Source: Ischnura elegans (Eukaryota > Arthropoda > Insecta > Odonata > Coenagrionidae). From it: a stretch of 64,000 bases of DNA. The position numbers and the translations under genes were made by a program. The notes below the pieces were generated by a model, which saw nothing but the letters and a program-made list of their open reading frames with translations, made no database searches and was not told where the DNA came from. Location: NCBI RefSeq assembly GCF_921293095.1, contig NC_060246.1:11922001-11986000 (forward strand), given 5' to 3'. Positions 22,114 to 32,135 of this stretch are shown piece after piece; position 1 is the stretch's first letter; each line of letters starts with the position of its first letter.

Positions 22114-22800
22114 GTATATTTGTCGCTAATAAATCAAGAATATTTTCTCCTGTTTGGTGCGGATGCTATTTGAAACAATGAATTAGATGTAAAAGTGTGT
22201 AATAAAGCCTCGCAGATCACTTTATCCCTCCCACCAGGAATTTAGCTATAAGTCTCCCAATCTATAGAAGGTACGTTGAAATCTCCACCTACAATCAAGT
22301 TTCTTTCAGGATACTTGGATGCTACGCTGTTTATTTGATTTTGAAAATCCAGCATAGACGTTATATTTGAGTTAGGTGGTCTGTAATACGAACATAATGA
22401 AATAGTTTTGAATTTTGGACATTTAATTAAACACCACACTGATTCAACGCTGGTCTCAGTTACGGTTATCGCTTGGCTGACGATTGAATTCTTTACAGCT
22501 ATAAAAACTCCGCCCCCAACTCGATTAATTCTATCTTTCCGATAAACAGTGAACGATTTTGGGAAGATCTCATTGTCTGAATCATCATCTGTTAGCCAAC
22601 TTTCTGTTCCAAAAATGACGTTACACTTCGTACCTACTATGAATTAAATGGTGGAATTCGGGAATCTTATTTCTTAAACTACGGCAATTAACCACAGCCA
22701 CGATTAAAACTTCGGAACCAGTATTATTGCGATTCGGGAATAACCTAAAACGTAAGAAAATTCGTTGAAAAAATTCCGCGTAAACGTACTCCGATCCACC
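22114..22800 (-). pseudogene. LINE ORF2 endonuclease domain (5' part of copy B)
   Basis: Minus-strand remnant of the apurinic-like endonuclease (EEP fold) that nicks the target for LINE insertion. Readable blocks in order from 22750 down: VVNCRSLRNKIPEF (shifted frame, ~22690), VIFGTESWLTDDDSDNEIFP (~22600), RINRVGGGVFIAVKNS (~22520), ISLCSYYRPPNSN (~22400), LIVGGDFNVPSIDWE (~22260) and ALLHTFTSNSLF (~22190). The frame has stops after DWETYS and before FISDKY. The last codons run into the inverted repeat at 22113. Copy B resumes at 20664 with SDHRVV, the normal continuation after this domain, so this and 18316-20664 are best read as one LINE split by copy C. Confidence 0.75.
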
Positions 22801-22839
22801 CTATGTAGATTCAATAAAGAAAATGTCTTTCTGACAAGC

Positions 22840-23004
22840 AATTTTGATACTCATTTACGTAGTTTTATTCAATTTGTACCTTTATTTTATTAAAATAATT
22901 TAATATGATTAAAAACGATACAGCCGCTTTTGATTTATAAATGGTTAAACTAAACTGTAAGTTCATTGATTGTTAGGCGGTACGAAGTTCGCCGGGTCAG
23001 CTAG
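22840..23004 (+). mobile_element. Helitron 3' end
   Basis: The terminal ~150 bp match 43490-43610 (AATATGATTAAAA.CGATACAGCC, ACTAAACT.TAAGTT, GTTAGGCGGTACGAAGTTCG). The end is CTAG at 23001-23004, preceded by the short hairpin GGCG-loop-CGCC seven bases upstream, the hallmark of a Helitron 3' terminus. The next base is T, as expected for AT insertion. The 5' part of the element is missing. Confidence 0.75.
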
Positions 23005-23005
23005 T

Positions 23006-23415
23006 ATCATATAAATAAAATAAGAGAGATAGATGGTAGAACAGACAGATTCAGAATTTCGTTTTTTCCAAGATCAGTAAGAGATAATAACGGCAGCTTA
23101 GGAACTCATAAATAGATTAGATGACTTGTAATGTAGCCTACTAACTTATGTATACCTTAATGCATTTTTTATGTTTCCGAATGTTCTTATTATTTTCAAT
23201 TGAATGTTTTGTGTGTTCTATGTTTATTGGCAGATTACCTTAATGAGTAGTTGGCTATGTTTGCCTTTGCATGAATGTGGTAGTATAATTTGTTATTATG
23301 CGTAACTTTTTTTCGACCGTGCGGTGTGCATATGGGAATCCCATTGCATGCTGGCGGTCGATCACCCCCTGCCAAACACCCTACAGGTGGGTCACACGGT
23401 AATATGATGAGGTAG
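23006..23415 (+). mobile_element. (TACATC)n LINE 3' end, plus strand
   Basis: Diverged 3' end of the same LINE family. The end of ORF2 is at 23006-23115 (YHINKIREIDGRTDRF, then a degenerate SFFP region). The 3' UTR includes GACCGTGCGGTGTGCATATG and GCGGTCGATCACCCCCTGCC, ending near 23410 with a decayed tail. It starts one base after the Helitron CTAG end. Confidence 0.7.
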
Positions 23416-24689
23416 TCTATTGATATCTGCTATCAGCCCTACTTCATAACGGTTCCTCACGCTATATCATTTTCTAAAAGAGGCCTTGATAGGGTCAGGT
23501 AGCGTACTTCTTACACCTTTCTAATGCATTTGCCGAGAATTCTTTTTACAAAATCCAGTTTAAAGTTGGTTTTCCCGTATACCTCGCGTAGTGTTTACAC
23601 CATGTGACTTCCGAGTAATGATGATCCCTATCCATTTGTTGACAATATCATTTCACATTATTTCTCTCGATCGATCAATATAACAGTGAAATTTCCACCA
23701 ATAACGAAATTATTAACATATTTTTAAAAATTAAAACGCTTCATCTGACTTCCTATCTCCAACACTGAACGTAGGCTCGAATCTGGTGGACTGTAGAACC
23801 CGCATATAAAAATGTCTTAACCGAGCCACATGATTGATAGACCTACTAATCGGCCACGTATCCAAATATTAGTGAGACATAAAAGGGCATAGCCGAATAA
23901 GAGGGAGAAAAGTCCCCCCTCCGGGATTTTTCACGGACCTGGGGAATAGGATTTGGGATCAAAAAGAACTAACCTCACCACTCTTCCAGCCCGCTAGGAT
24001 TCCATTTCCACTGTTTTTTTAAATATCTCGAGGCTTAAAGCATATTTTCCAATGCATTTTGCGGCATTTGAGGGCTTTCTTAATGGAGCAGATGCCCAAT
24101 TTTTTCACAACTTTTCAGCGTCATAAGGTGAAATGGCGTCGTTTTGAAAATTTCAACCGCTAGTTTCCATAAAATAATTTTGAGAGGGCCACAAAGAAAG
24201 CGATTTTGTCCATTTTTTCCATGACCTGTACCCCCATAACATCCGTTTCATACCATCTAGCAGATATTTATGAGCTATTTAAAATTTTTAAAAATTCCAG
24301 ACACCCAAACCCCTTCCCCCACTCCTTCTAAACGTAGGAAAGAAAGTAGCATTTCACGAAGAACTCATCCCCACCCAGGCGCCCTCTCGCTCTATTTGTG
24401 ACTTACGAACCGTTTTAGCAGCCTTGATTCTCAATCTTAATTCCAATCGGGATTCCTGGAGTTCGACTCTAGCTTCGTCATAACTCAGTCGCGTCCGTCT
24501 GGGCGTAGGTGCTGCGATGGTTAAGAATGCAGGTTCCGTCATGATCCAACCTACCAAGGTTTCCCCGTCCCCGTTTACATATTATTGAAAACAGATACCT
24601 ACTTTAGCCATGCCAAAGCGATTTGGTGCCGCCATGCGGTGAAGTCATCAGTATGTATAAATGTGGACGTGTATATATTTTTGAAATGT
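23416..24689. other. no gene recognised
   Basis: Sequence with scattered short frames. Around 23510-23660 the minus strand resembles a very decayed LINE RT segment (CTTTCTAATGCATTTGCCGAG...CAAAATCC recalls the FVKRILGKC block), but similarity is marginal. The minus frame at 24354-24557 (67 codons) has an Arg/Glu-rich composition and no recognisable domain. Confidence 0.35.
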
Positions 24690-24805
24690 GTACTACTTTT
24701 ATGACAGAGTGGTGTGCATGTGAGCATCCTCTTGCATGCATCACCCCCTGCCAAACACCCTAGAGTCGGTTCGTAGGGTACTATGCGGATGTCGATGCAG
24801 GTCCC
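24690..24805 (+). mobile_element. (TACATC)n LINE 3' UTR scrap
   Basis: Short plus-strand 3' UTR end: GACAGAGTGGTGTGCATGTG, then CATCACCCCCTGCCAAACAC, CCTAGAGTCGGTTCGTAGGG and a decayed tail (ATGCGGATGTCGATGCAG). About 110 bp survive, with the 5' part missing. Confidence 0.7.
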
Positions 24806-25307
24806 CCCCCTACCGCAAGGATATTATCAATAACCCCCACCCATCTTAAAGATGATGCTTGTTCCCTCAACTACTGTTCCTGCACAAGATTTGCTTATCT
24901 TTCGTTTTCTTTGGAAGCCTTCGCCAACCCTACACCAATACGTTTGAGCTCGATTGTATTGAATGGTATTCGATATGGAAAAAAGTTATTTGTGATTTGC
25001 GAAATCAAAAATAACTGCATTTTCGATGGTAAATATTTATGAAATACACATTTTATGGAATTATTCGTTTGCAATTGAATTTTATGCAATTCTAAACATT
25101 TAATGGATGACGGAATTTTTTGGTCCAATGGCAACAAACCACATATAAAAAACGAAAATTACCTTACTGTCAGCACTTAGTCATAAGCGTACAACAAACA
25201 ATTCAAATACTCTGTCGCCAGTGATGCAATTGAAAGGAAACATCCATCGATTGTAATGCCCTTCCGACTCCAAACGTGCTTAGCAATGTACACGATGGCT
25301 GGCACAT

Positions 25308-25770
25308 ACATCTACATAATACCCTGCGAGCCACCGCTAGGGTGTTTGGCAGGGAGTGAAAAATCACCAACCTGCAGCTTGCAAGAGGACCGCCACATGC
25401 ACACCACACGGTCATAGAAATATTACGCATCATCATCACTGGTCAACAATCCTAGGATTGGTTTGACGCAGCTCTCCACTCAGTTCTCCTATCAGCTAAT
25501 CTTTTCACACCTACGTATTTCTTCTCTTTCACATCTCTAAATATTACGCACATTAGAAAAATATACATGCTTATTCATTAAAAAAAATTGCTAATGGTTA
25601 GTAATTCCTAGAGCAAATACATGCAAGGTTAGAACTATGAAAAACATGCAATGAGTGATCCTAGCGAATCTCTCTGTTTTGCAGTCTATTTCTTTTATCT
25701 TATTCTCATGATCGCGTCTACTATAGTACGATGGTAAACGAAGGATAAGATTCACGTCGTTTGAGAAAAT
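25308..25770 (-). mobile_element. (TACATC)n LINE 3' end interrupted by a short repeat
   Basis: Minus-strand LINE 3' end. It has the tail ACATCTACAT at 25308-25317 and a UTR with GGGTGTTTGGCAGGGAGTG and GCACACCACACGGTCATAG. After the insertion at 25430-25538 it shows decayed ORF2 end sequence near 25670-25770 (reading similar to IREIDCKTERF and the FSNDVNLILRLPSYY block). The copy is older than copies A-C. Confidence 0.65.
25430..25538. mobile_element. short SINE-like repeat with 12 bp TSD
   Basis: A 109 bp insertion in the LINE UTR flanked by the perfect direct repeat AAATATTACGCA at 25418-25429 and 25539-25550. It starts with TCATCATCATCACT and continues GGTCAACAATCCTAGGATTG and GTTTGACGCAGCTCTCCACT. 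A second copy lies at 55112-55200. A 12 bp TSD and a simple-repeat (TCA)n end fit a SINE-type retroposon copied on the minus strand. I see no clear A/B boxes, so the family is unassigned. Confidence 0.65.
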
Positions 25771-25961
25771 ATATTCATAATGTATACACGCTTGTGGAGG
25801 TCAATATACTTAAGGATATTGAATTGATAACCTAACCCCAAATATATCGATCGACTTTCCAGCAAGCGACTTCCACAGAACAAAATAGGGGATTTTCCTA
25901 ACCAATGGCCAACTAACCATTAAAAAATAACAACAAAAAACGAAAATGAGATAAGAAATCA

Positions 25962-25967
25962 TTTATT
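25962..25967 (-). terminator. polyadenylation signal candidate of the 26.3 kb gene
   Basis: AATAAA on the minus strand (GTAAATAAATG) about 325 bp downstream of the stop codon of the unrecognised gene. It gives that coding exon a plausible 3' UTR. Confidence 0.4.
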
Positions 25968-26292
25968 TACACTCTATTTACATGCAAGACTTAAAAAAAT
26001 GTATAAATAATCGGGTAGTACATGGGGGGAGATACGGACCAGGCCCATCACAGGCAGGGGAAACCGGTGACGCCAGGTCCGCGTTTAAAGATCGGTGCTT
26101 GTAAGACGTCGGCGTAAAACAAAATATGGTATGGGTCCAATTTACACAAAATACTCGAAACGACCGCAGAACGTCTACTTCATGCGAGAGAGCTTTGCTG
26201 CGGTAGACCGCAACAATGCACACCCGTTCGCGTCTCCCTGACACCACTAAACACTCGCTGTACACAGACTCTTCACACAGCGGCACCCGTGT

Positions 26293-26782
26293 TCAGCAAA
26301 CGACGCCGGTTGGGGGAGCTGCGTGCGGCGAGGGGGGTTCTCGGAGCGCGGGCAGCTGGTCGAGGAACTTGCGCAGGATGAGGCGGCGTCCCTCCACCTC
26401 GTCGAGGGCGTCGGAGGGTCGCTTGGGATACCACCAGGGCATGCAGTTGGGGGTGGGGGGGCGGCGCGGCTGCATCCTCACCAGCTCGAAGGCCTTATCC
26501 ACGGTGGACACGATCGGGGGGCTGAGCGGCCCGCAGTCGGAGGGGCGCGGGCGCCGGGACGCCGCGGCCCAGTCTTCGGGATCGGCGTAATAGGGCGACG
26601 CGAGGCGACCCTCCGCCACCAGCCGCTCCAAGATGGCGAGCCGCCGGGCGTGCAGTTCGCTCCATCCGAAGTACTTGCGGTGCGGTATCCTGCGCCACAG
26701 AGGGTGCAGGAGCGCCGTGGACACCACGTCGTAGCCGCCCATGTCCCAACCCGCCATCACCTTGCAGGCTTGCCGTGTGGGA
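26293..26782 (-). CDS. unrecognised protein, 3'-terminal coding exon (GC-rich)
   Basis: A long minus-strand frame that stays open through GC-rich sequence in an otherwise AT-rich region, ending in TGA at 26293. A splice acceptor is plausible at GTTCACATGCAG just upstream of CAGTCACGAATTCC (edge near 26798). The frame extends farther (to 26955), so the true 5' boundary is uncertain. The product part is rich in W, R and P: VMAGWDMGGYDVVSTALLHP, RRIPHRKYFGWSELHARRLA, RLASPYYADPEDW, NCMPWWYPKRPSDALDE, then a Pro-rich end. There are no membrane segments and no family I recognise. Support comes from the coding-like codon pattern, high GC and an AATAAA downstream. The plus-strand frames over the same bases are shadows. 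Upstream exons were not found. Confidence 0.5.
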
Positions 26783-27169
26783 ATTCGTGACTGCTGCATG
26801 TGAACGACGTCAAGGTTCGTCATGTACTGACCTCGCTCGAGTGAATGAGTCATGTCCATGCTTGTTTGTTGGTAGAGGGTGCTCGACGGTAATCCCCCTT
26901 GTCCCTTGCCATTAAACGAGGCACAAGCCGCCCGCTGCGAGAGGCAAGATAACATGTACGGTGCTGTTCATAACTTGTTTACTGACGCCATTCAAAGAAT
27001 TGAGGTTATTACCGTTATTACATTGCAGAGACGAAGGTTTGAAAATCACTGAGGTAGTCCCCAAAGATAAATTAAGCGTGTGGTCTGTATTTCTATTGAT
27101 ACTGAAGTCTTCCGACTTCTCTTTATCCTCGACGTCTCAGTATAATGCCCTTGCGCTCGTAATTTTTTA

Positions 27170-27800
27170 TTTATTGTTTATATATTTAAAATATGCTCTG
27201 GTCTTCGAAACTTATCTCCATAGGTGTCTTTATATGATATTATTTCTTGAATTGCTTCTTTCTCTTTTTCCTCCAGAGCATCAAAATACTTCTTCGCTAT
27301 TTTTCGCACCACCTCTTTGGCTGCAGTCACTTGACTTACAGTGTACACCGCTTCGTTACCCAAACATTGACTTATTTTAAATATAGAACGCAGGTGCAGT
27401 CTCTCCATTCGGTCGATTTCTTATCGACTTTCTCATTTGTTAGTGAACCCCACCACGCCGGTGCTGCGTACAGTAATGCTGATTGAATGAATGATTTGTA
27501 TAATATTATTTTTGTTGCTACCGCCGTGGCGTTTCTTTTTAACATGGGGTTTAGAGACACCCTCGCGCCTATGTATTTTGCTATTGTGTTGTCTAGTTAG
27601 CGGCTCATGTTTAATTTTCTGTCAAATTCTACGCCCAGATATTTAACGTGTTCCTCCCAGCACAAGCCTTGCTGTTTTATTCTGATTCTCTCTCGTCTAT
27701 TATCCTCTATTGTGGCCTGCTTTCTAAACATTATTGCTTTGGTCTTAGATGCGTTGATTTGCATTCTCCATTTACCGTTAAAAAGGCTTAATAACAGAGT
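27170..27800 (-). pseudogene. Jockey-type LINE RT C-terminal remnant
   Basis: Minus-strand non-LTR retrotransposon remnant of a different family from the (TACATC)n LINE. Blocks in order: MQINASKTKAIMF (~27760), HVKYLGVEFDRKLN (~27630), IAKYIGARVSLNPMLKRNAT (~27560), then YKSFIQSALLYAAPAWWG (~27480). After a frame change near 27410 it reads RLHLRSIFKISQCL. The LNP-ML and SxLLYAAPxWW blocks are typical of the post-RT region of Jockey-like ORF2. Stops and a frameshift break the frame. Confidence 0.7.
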
Positions 27801-28135
27801 TAGAACGCGTGCAAAGAAGAGCTGCCAGATATGTGAAAGGTCGTTACGATAGTCTTGTTAGTGTAACTGACCTCTTAGATAAACTCGGATGGGAATCTCT
27901 GTCGGACCGTAGAATGGGAAATAGACTATACCTTTCAGATAAATTCAAAAGCAGTGTCTTTTCCGACGAAGTTACCAATGTCTTACGGACGCCAACATAC
28001 TACTGAAGATCAGATCATATAAATAAAATAAGAGAGGTAGATTGTAGAACAGACAGATTCAGAATGTCATTTTTTCCACGATCAAGTAGATATTATAACG
28101 GCAGCGATAGAACTCATAAATAGATTGCATGACTT
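27784..28135 (+). mobile_element. (TACATC)n LINE ORF2 3' end, plus strand
   Basis: Plus-strand C-terminal coding region: GLITELERVQRRAARYVKGR at the start, then LLDKLGWESLSDRR, and after a stop at 28003 HINKIREVDCRTDRF. It ends near the normal ORF end (NGSDRTHK, stop). The usual 3' UTR and tail are missing. It abuts the Jockey-like remnant on its 5' side and an inverted RT scrap of the same LINE on its 3' side. Confidence 0.75.
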
Positions 28136-28137
28136 GT

Positions 28138-28225
28138 GGCATCAAATCCTTTCTTGAAATCAAGAAAAATCGCGTGAAGTAAAATGTGGTCTTATCCAGA
28201 GACTAAAATATTTTGGGCGAAGAGC
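28138..28225 (-). mobile_element. inverted LINE RT scrap
   Basis: Minus-strand match to the RT region of the (TACATC)n LINE (ALFAQNILVSG, then AIFLDFKKGF), directly after the plus-strand C-terminal piece. The two parts of ORF2 therefore lie in opposite orientation, as in a 5'-inverted LINE copy or a rearrangement. Confidence 0.6.
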
Positions 28226-28297
28226 AGTAGCTAATTTTGTAAGTTTCTATTCTAAGTGTGAATTGTATATAAATATAATAACACGATTGGCCGATTC

Positions 28298-28575
28298 CAG
28301 TGGCATAACTATGGATAGATTTCCCCCCCCCCCCCCTCCACCCCCAAAGCCTCAGAGAAATAAAAAATATTTAAAACTATCGACTAGTTTTGTCATATAG
28401 TAACTGAATCTGCTTGAAGTTAAATGTTTAGTGCCGAAATGGTATTAAACGTATCTCCTGGTACCTCTTTTTTTTTAAATCTACCACATTTTGCCTGGGG
28501 GGAGGGGTCGCCACCCAGGCCATCCCATTCTCCCTCCCCCCGCCCCCAAAAGGCATATTCCTAGTTACGCCGCCG
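28298..28575. mobile_element. hAT-like MITE, 8 bp TSD
   Basis: A 278 bp element flanked by GCCGATTC at 28290-28297 and 28576-28583. The terminal inverted repeats are CAGTGGCATAACTATGG on the left and, read inward from the right, CGGCGGCGTAACTAGG. Inside are a C-run of about 16 bases at 28322 and G-rich stretches. It is non-coding. TSD length and CAG ends fit hAT. Confidence 0.75.
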
Positions 28576-29251
28576 GCCGATTCCGTCCAATATCAACAAG
28601 GCCTCTCGCTGAATGCCTACTCTTCAGATTTCCAGAACGCGTATTTCGTGGTGTAAGATTCTCTAGCGAAACCAAAAGCATTTCGTTTTGCGGTGGTTTT
28701 TTTATTTCGTAGTGAGTTGCTGGACTTGTAAGGCGTTGCTTTTCGGTTTCCTCAAACACGTCAAGTCAGAGGAACGGACTACTCTCCCTCGTGGCGCCAC
28801 TATTGTGGTTCATTCGCTTACATTCGTAGTATCTTTGAAGGGATCAAGAGATGAGGATATAATACCGCAGGAAAGAGATATTTTAAGATGCACAGATCAT
28901 ACTCTTATTTGTCACAATTTCTGAAATTTCTGAAATATCCAACTTTTCCAAGTCGTCAACTTTTTCAATGACCTTTTAAAAAAAAATATAGTATTCGTTA
29001 AATAAAAAATCGGGGGGAAAGTGACTATACCTCGTGGGGACAAGATTTTTTATGCAAGACCCTGCTTTTCTCCAAATATATGTAGAAAAGTAGTTAATTT
29101 ATCATGTATGAGGAGTTGCAGAGGAAAAAAAAGGAGCAAGTTCTAATACTGTCTATATTTTTATTTGCATGGTATCATGTTCGTGTCTTTGGGATTCTCC
29201 ATAGTTTCTGGTCTGATCGCGTGTCGTCCTGTGTGAATGATCTGTGTCCGA

Positions 29252-29312
29252 TGAACGAGCGATGAGTAGATGTAGATGTAGAAACATCGTAGAGGTGTCT
29301 TGCAGGGTTTTA
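29252..29312. mobile_element. LINE tail-like scrap
   Basis: GAGTAGATGTAGATGTAGAAAC followed by CGTAGAGGTGTCTTGCAGGG resembles the 3' end of the (TACATC)n LINE (tail and GTGGCTCGCAGGG), but the order is rearranged, so it may be two merged tails. Confidence 0.4.
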
Positions 29313-29389
29313 TGTAATTGTATACGTGGTGAGTACACTCAAACATTCAGACAATGGTCCCCATCCTGATTGCTGCATCGAGTTGGCAA

Positions 29390-29715
29390 CACTTATTAAC
29401 ATATCGTATCGACCTTTAAGGTATCATGCTGATATAAGCTGCACGTTTTCCAGCTCTTATATTTCACAAGGATCCTGTACACTGGAAGCCTGCAACAAAT
29501 GAGGTATCACGAGGGAAAAGTATACCGTTTCTCTTGTCATTGCACTTCCCTAGAATTATTTTCACAAAACCTAATCTTCGATTGACATACATTCATCTCA
29601 ATATTTTCTCTCCTCCAAGTAAGATCGTCAGTATACTCAGGGAATACTCAATTATAATTCCAACTCCAAAGTACTTGATTGTTTTTACGCTTCTAAACAC
29701 ACTCAGTCCAATGTT
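29390..29715 (-). pseudogene. decayed LINE RT remnant
   Basis: Minus-strand remnant. Near 29690 it reads SVKTIKYFGVGI, the post-catalytic KxVKYLGV block of LINE RTs, followed by degenerate sequence recalling WGENI..N and the FCENNSREVQ/FVKRILGKC block. CATTTGTTGCAGGCTTCCAG and the Y-rich end recall the LEYAASVWDP region. Many stops. Older or more distant than copies A-C. Confidence 0.5.
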
Positions 29716-29770
29716 TTAAGAGATCTGAGTGTAGGCCTTCTTTTTTAAAAATCATCAGTACGGATTGTTC

Positions 29771-30076
29771 TTATTTTATCTCGCGTTTCCTCCTTTGCGC
29801 GCCTTTTATTAATTTGCTCAATGAGTTTAGCCATGGCCACATGGTTGTCACAACATCAGCGGCCTTTCTGCACTCCACAGACCCGTCTACAAGTAAACGA
29901 ATAGTACTGTCGACCCAACAGTCAACGCGTAACTCGAAGAGTATTGAGGAGTAGATTATTTTTAAGTCATCGTTAATTTGTTCTTCTGGACTCTTCGCTA
30001 CCCTTTTCCTTACACTCTTACACGAATCTCCTCTCATCATCAAACCTTCCCGGATCACAAATGTCTTCTTAAACAC
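29771..30076 (-). CDS. unrecognised 101-codon ORF
   Basis: Minus-strand frame starting MFKKTFVIREGLMMRGD and ending KGAQRRKREIK. It is basic at both ends with a more hydrophobic middle (IYSSILFELRVDCWVDSTIR). No domain is recognised. There are no clear promoter, splice or polyadenylation signals, and it lies in a repeat-rich area next to a LINE remnant. It could be a chance frame, a TE remnant or an exon. Confidence 0.2.
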   Translation of the reverse strand: MFKKTFVIREGLMMRGDSCKSVRKRVAKSPEEQINDDLKIIYSSILFELRVDCWVDSTIRLLVDGSVECRKAADVVTTMWPWLNSLSKLIKGAQRRKREIK

Positions 30077-30716
30077 CGCTTTTCTTATACTGATATCCGT
30101 AATCCTATATAATTAGTGCGTTTTCCTCTACAGAGCTTAAACCATTTCACCCTCACAAAATTGAGAATTTCCATTCAGATTTAAGCCTCATTTTCCTTAC
30201 GCACAAAGCTTTCATTACCGCCTCACATCCGCCACACAAGTTTTATTGTGATTATTCTCCATGCCTCATGGCTTGCGGTGCCTCTCAGGCGGAATGTCTT
30301 TCGCCAGCTGGTTAACCACCGCCTGATCATTTGAATACCCAATTGGCTAAGACGTCTATCCCCCACCTCCACCCAAACAAACAAATGGTTGATAATACAA
30401 ACGAGTTTAATTATTCGGGGTAGTTAAAACGGGTGGACATGAAAAAAGTCACATTGAAAAAAAGAGAAAATATCTTCTATCATAACAGTGATTCATCCGA
30501 CTTAACTTGGAACCTTTTGCTGATCGCCGCAATGAAGAGATTTCAACGCCTGACTAGACGGACACCTCTGGAAAGTTCACCTTCTACGAAAGATTAAGGA
30601 GGTCCTTCATTCATTGGCGGCAAACATACTTGATTACATGATGTAATGTTTAATTACCAATGAAAGAAGAGACCGTTCGAATCTTTCCGGACTAAGAAAA
30701 ATATTTTTCAAGCAAG

Positions 30717-30947
30717 CAGGGGTGCCGAGTTATAAAAAATATTGGAGGGGCCCATAACGGGGGTCTTGCCTTTTGTAAAGCATTTTATATGAGTCATAGG
30801 ATCAACATCAGAACCCCGAAAGCTCGACTGTCGATAACAGGACACCCCGGGTAAAATCGACTAGCCTGACACATTTTTTCCTCACCCCCTTAACGAATTT
30901 TTGAGGGGGCTCGGGCTCCCTCAGGCCCCATGGAGTCGGTGCCACTA
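30717..30947. mobile_element. hAT-like MITE copy 1 (GGTGCCGA family)
   Basis: A 231 bp element flanked by CAAGCAAG at 30709-30716 and 30948-30955 (8 bp TSD). It begins CAGGGGTGCCGAG; read inward from the right it begins TAGTGGCACCGACTCC. The internal block GCCTGACACATTTTTTCCTC is shared with the copy at 31488. Non-coding. Confidence 0.75.
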
Positions 30948-31487
30948 CAAGCAAGGAACAGGAACTACATTACGGAAAATGCTGAATATACACTGTATAG
31001 TAAAAAAAAACCTGTATAGTGTACAGGGTTCAGGAATTATCCACTAAATGTGCTTGTAACTACCATTAGTAAAGAAACAGATTAGATACGGAAAATATGG
31101 GTAAGATTTAATTCAATATCAAAAGAGAGGGTTGAAAATATATCTACAATTAATACATAATAGATACACAAAGTTACCATCGTTTTATGAGGAGGAGAGG
31201 AAACCTATAAGGCAACAAAGAGTTAGATACAATAATCGAATAAACTTATTCATGCATCTACTGATATGGGCGAATAAGAGACAGCCGTCGACAAATGTGT
31301 GTCATCTGAAGCGACATAATTGAAGTAACTATTATATTATTTTGTTTGAATCTGACGGAGGCCAGTAATAAATAAGTCGTGAATGAAAATAATTTAAATT
31401 TGAAAAGGAAATTAGGGCCGAGTCAACTACCAAAACTCCAGTTTCGTTTTATAAAGAGTTTCGGTGGAAATGCGGTAATCGTAGACA

Positions 31488-31747
31488 CAAGGAAGCCGAC
31501 TCACGAAAAATATTGGGGGGGGGGAAACCGTGGATCTTGCCCCGGGAAATTTCATAGTAGTGAGCTTTAAGTTTTTTAAGCATTTTAAAAGAGTCTAAAG
31601 ATCAGCATTAGAATCCTGATATCTCGAATCTCGATATCTGGGCATTCCGGGGAAAATCGGCAAGCCTGACACATTTTTTCCTCACACCCATAGCGAATTT
31701 TTGAGGGGGGTCGGTTCCCCATAGGCCCCATGGAGTCGGCGCCACAG
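31488..31747. mobile_element. hAT-like MITE copy 2 (GGTGCCGA family)
   Basis: A 260 bp relative of the 30717 element in the same orientation, flanked by CGTAGACA at 31480-31487 and 31748-31755 (8 bp TSD). Ends are CAAGGAAGCCGACTC and, from the right, CTGTGGCGCCGACTC. It shares GCAAGCCTGACACATTTTTT, GCGAATTTTTGAGGGGGG and GGCCCCATGGAGTCGG with copy 1. Two different TSDs show independent insertions. Confidence 0.75.
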
Positions 31748-31899
31748 CGTAGACATGTGGTTATTCAGTAGACTTTAGACAATTTTCATTTAGGCATTAA
31801 GTGACGTAGATTATTTTGGGTAAATATATTCCTTAAAAAATCCACTCCTTAAAGGTGGTTTGTTCATCAGGGCACCTGGTTATCCGAGCAACGGCAGCT

Positions 31900-32135
31900 G
31901 AGGTTCAGACGCGCCCGCCCCTCAAACTTTCACTCACCCCTTTCCCCTTTGCGGATTGGCTCAGCGCAAGGCGGGAGAGGGACGGAGCGTCAGCGCGTTG
32001 CCCAATCAGAGGCTAGGAAAGGGGACGCTAGGCCGCTCGACGCTGACGCGCGGGCATTCGGCGGCGGGAGAACGAGACCCAAGGTGCGTCCATCTCGCGC
32101 GTGATCGGCCTCCAATTAACCACCCTCGTCGTGCA
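31900..32135 (+). promoter_or_regulatory. CpG-rich promoter with two CCAAT boxes
   Basis: GC- and CpG-rich sequence upstream of the first exon of the plus-strand gene. It has an inverted CCAAT box (GCGGATTGGCTCAGC, ATTGG at 31955-31959) and a direct one matching the NF-Y consensus (CCCAATCAGAGG at 32001-32012), 45 bp apart. A third possible element is the CG-rich GGCATTCGGCGGCGGGAG at 32053. No TATA box is seen. This is the arrangement expected of a housekeeping-type promoter. Confidence 0.55.

Noticed and set aside
26323-26790. 155-codon plus-strand frame
   Set aside because: It is a shadow of the GC-rich minus-strand exon. Codon usage and the polyadenylation signal favour the minus strand.
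28322-28337. C-homopolymer as an assembly gap or error
   Set aside because: Similar G/C runs occur in other hAT-like MITE copies here, so they look like part of the elements, though exact lengths may be unreliable.
11341-29340. CRISPR-like regular repeats (CATCTACATC...CACCTC)
   Set aside because: The recurring blocks are LINE 3' ends at irregular spacing and in both orientations, in a eukaryotic genome.
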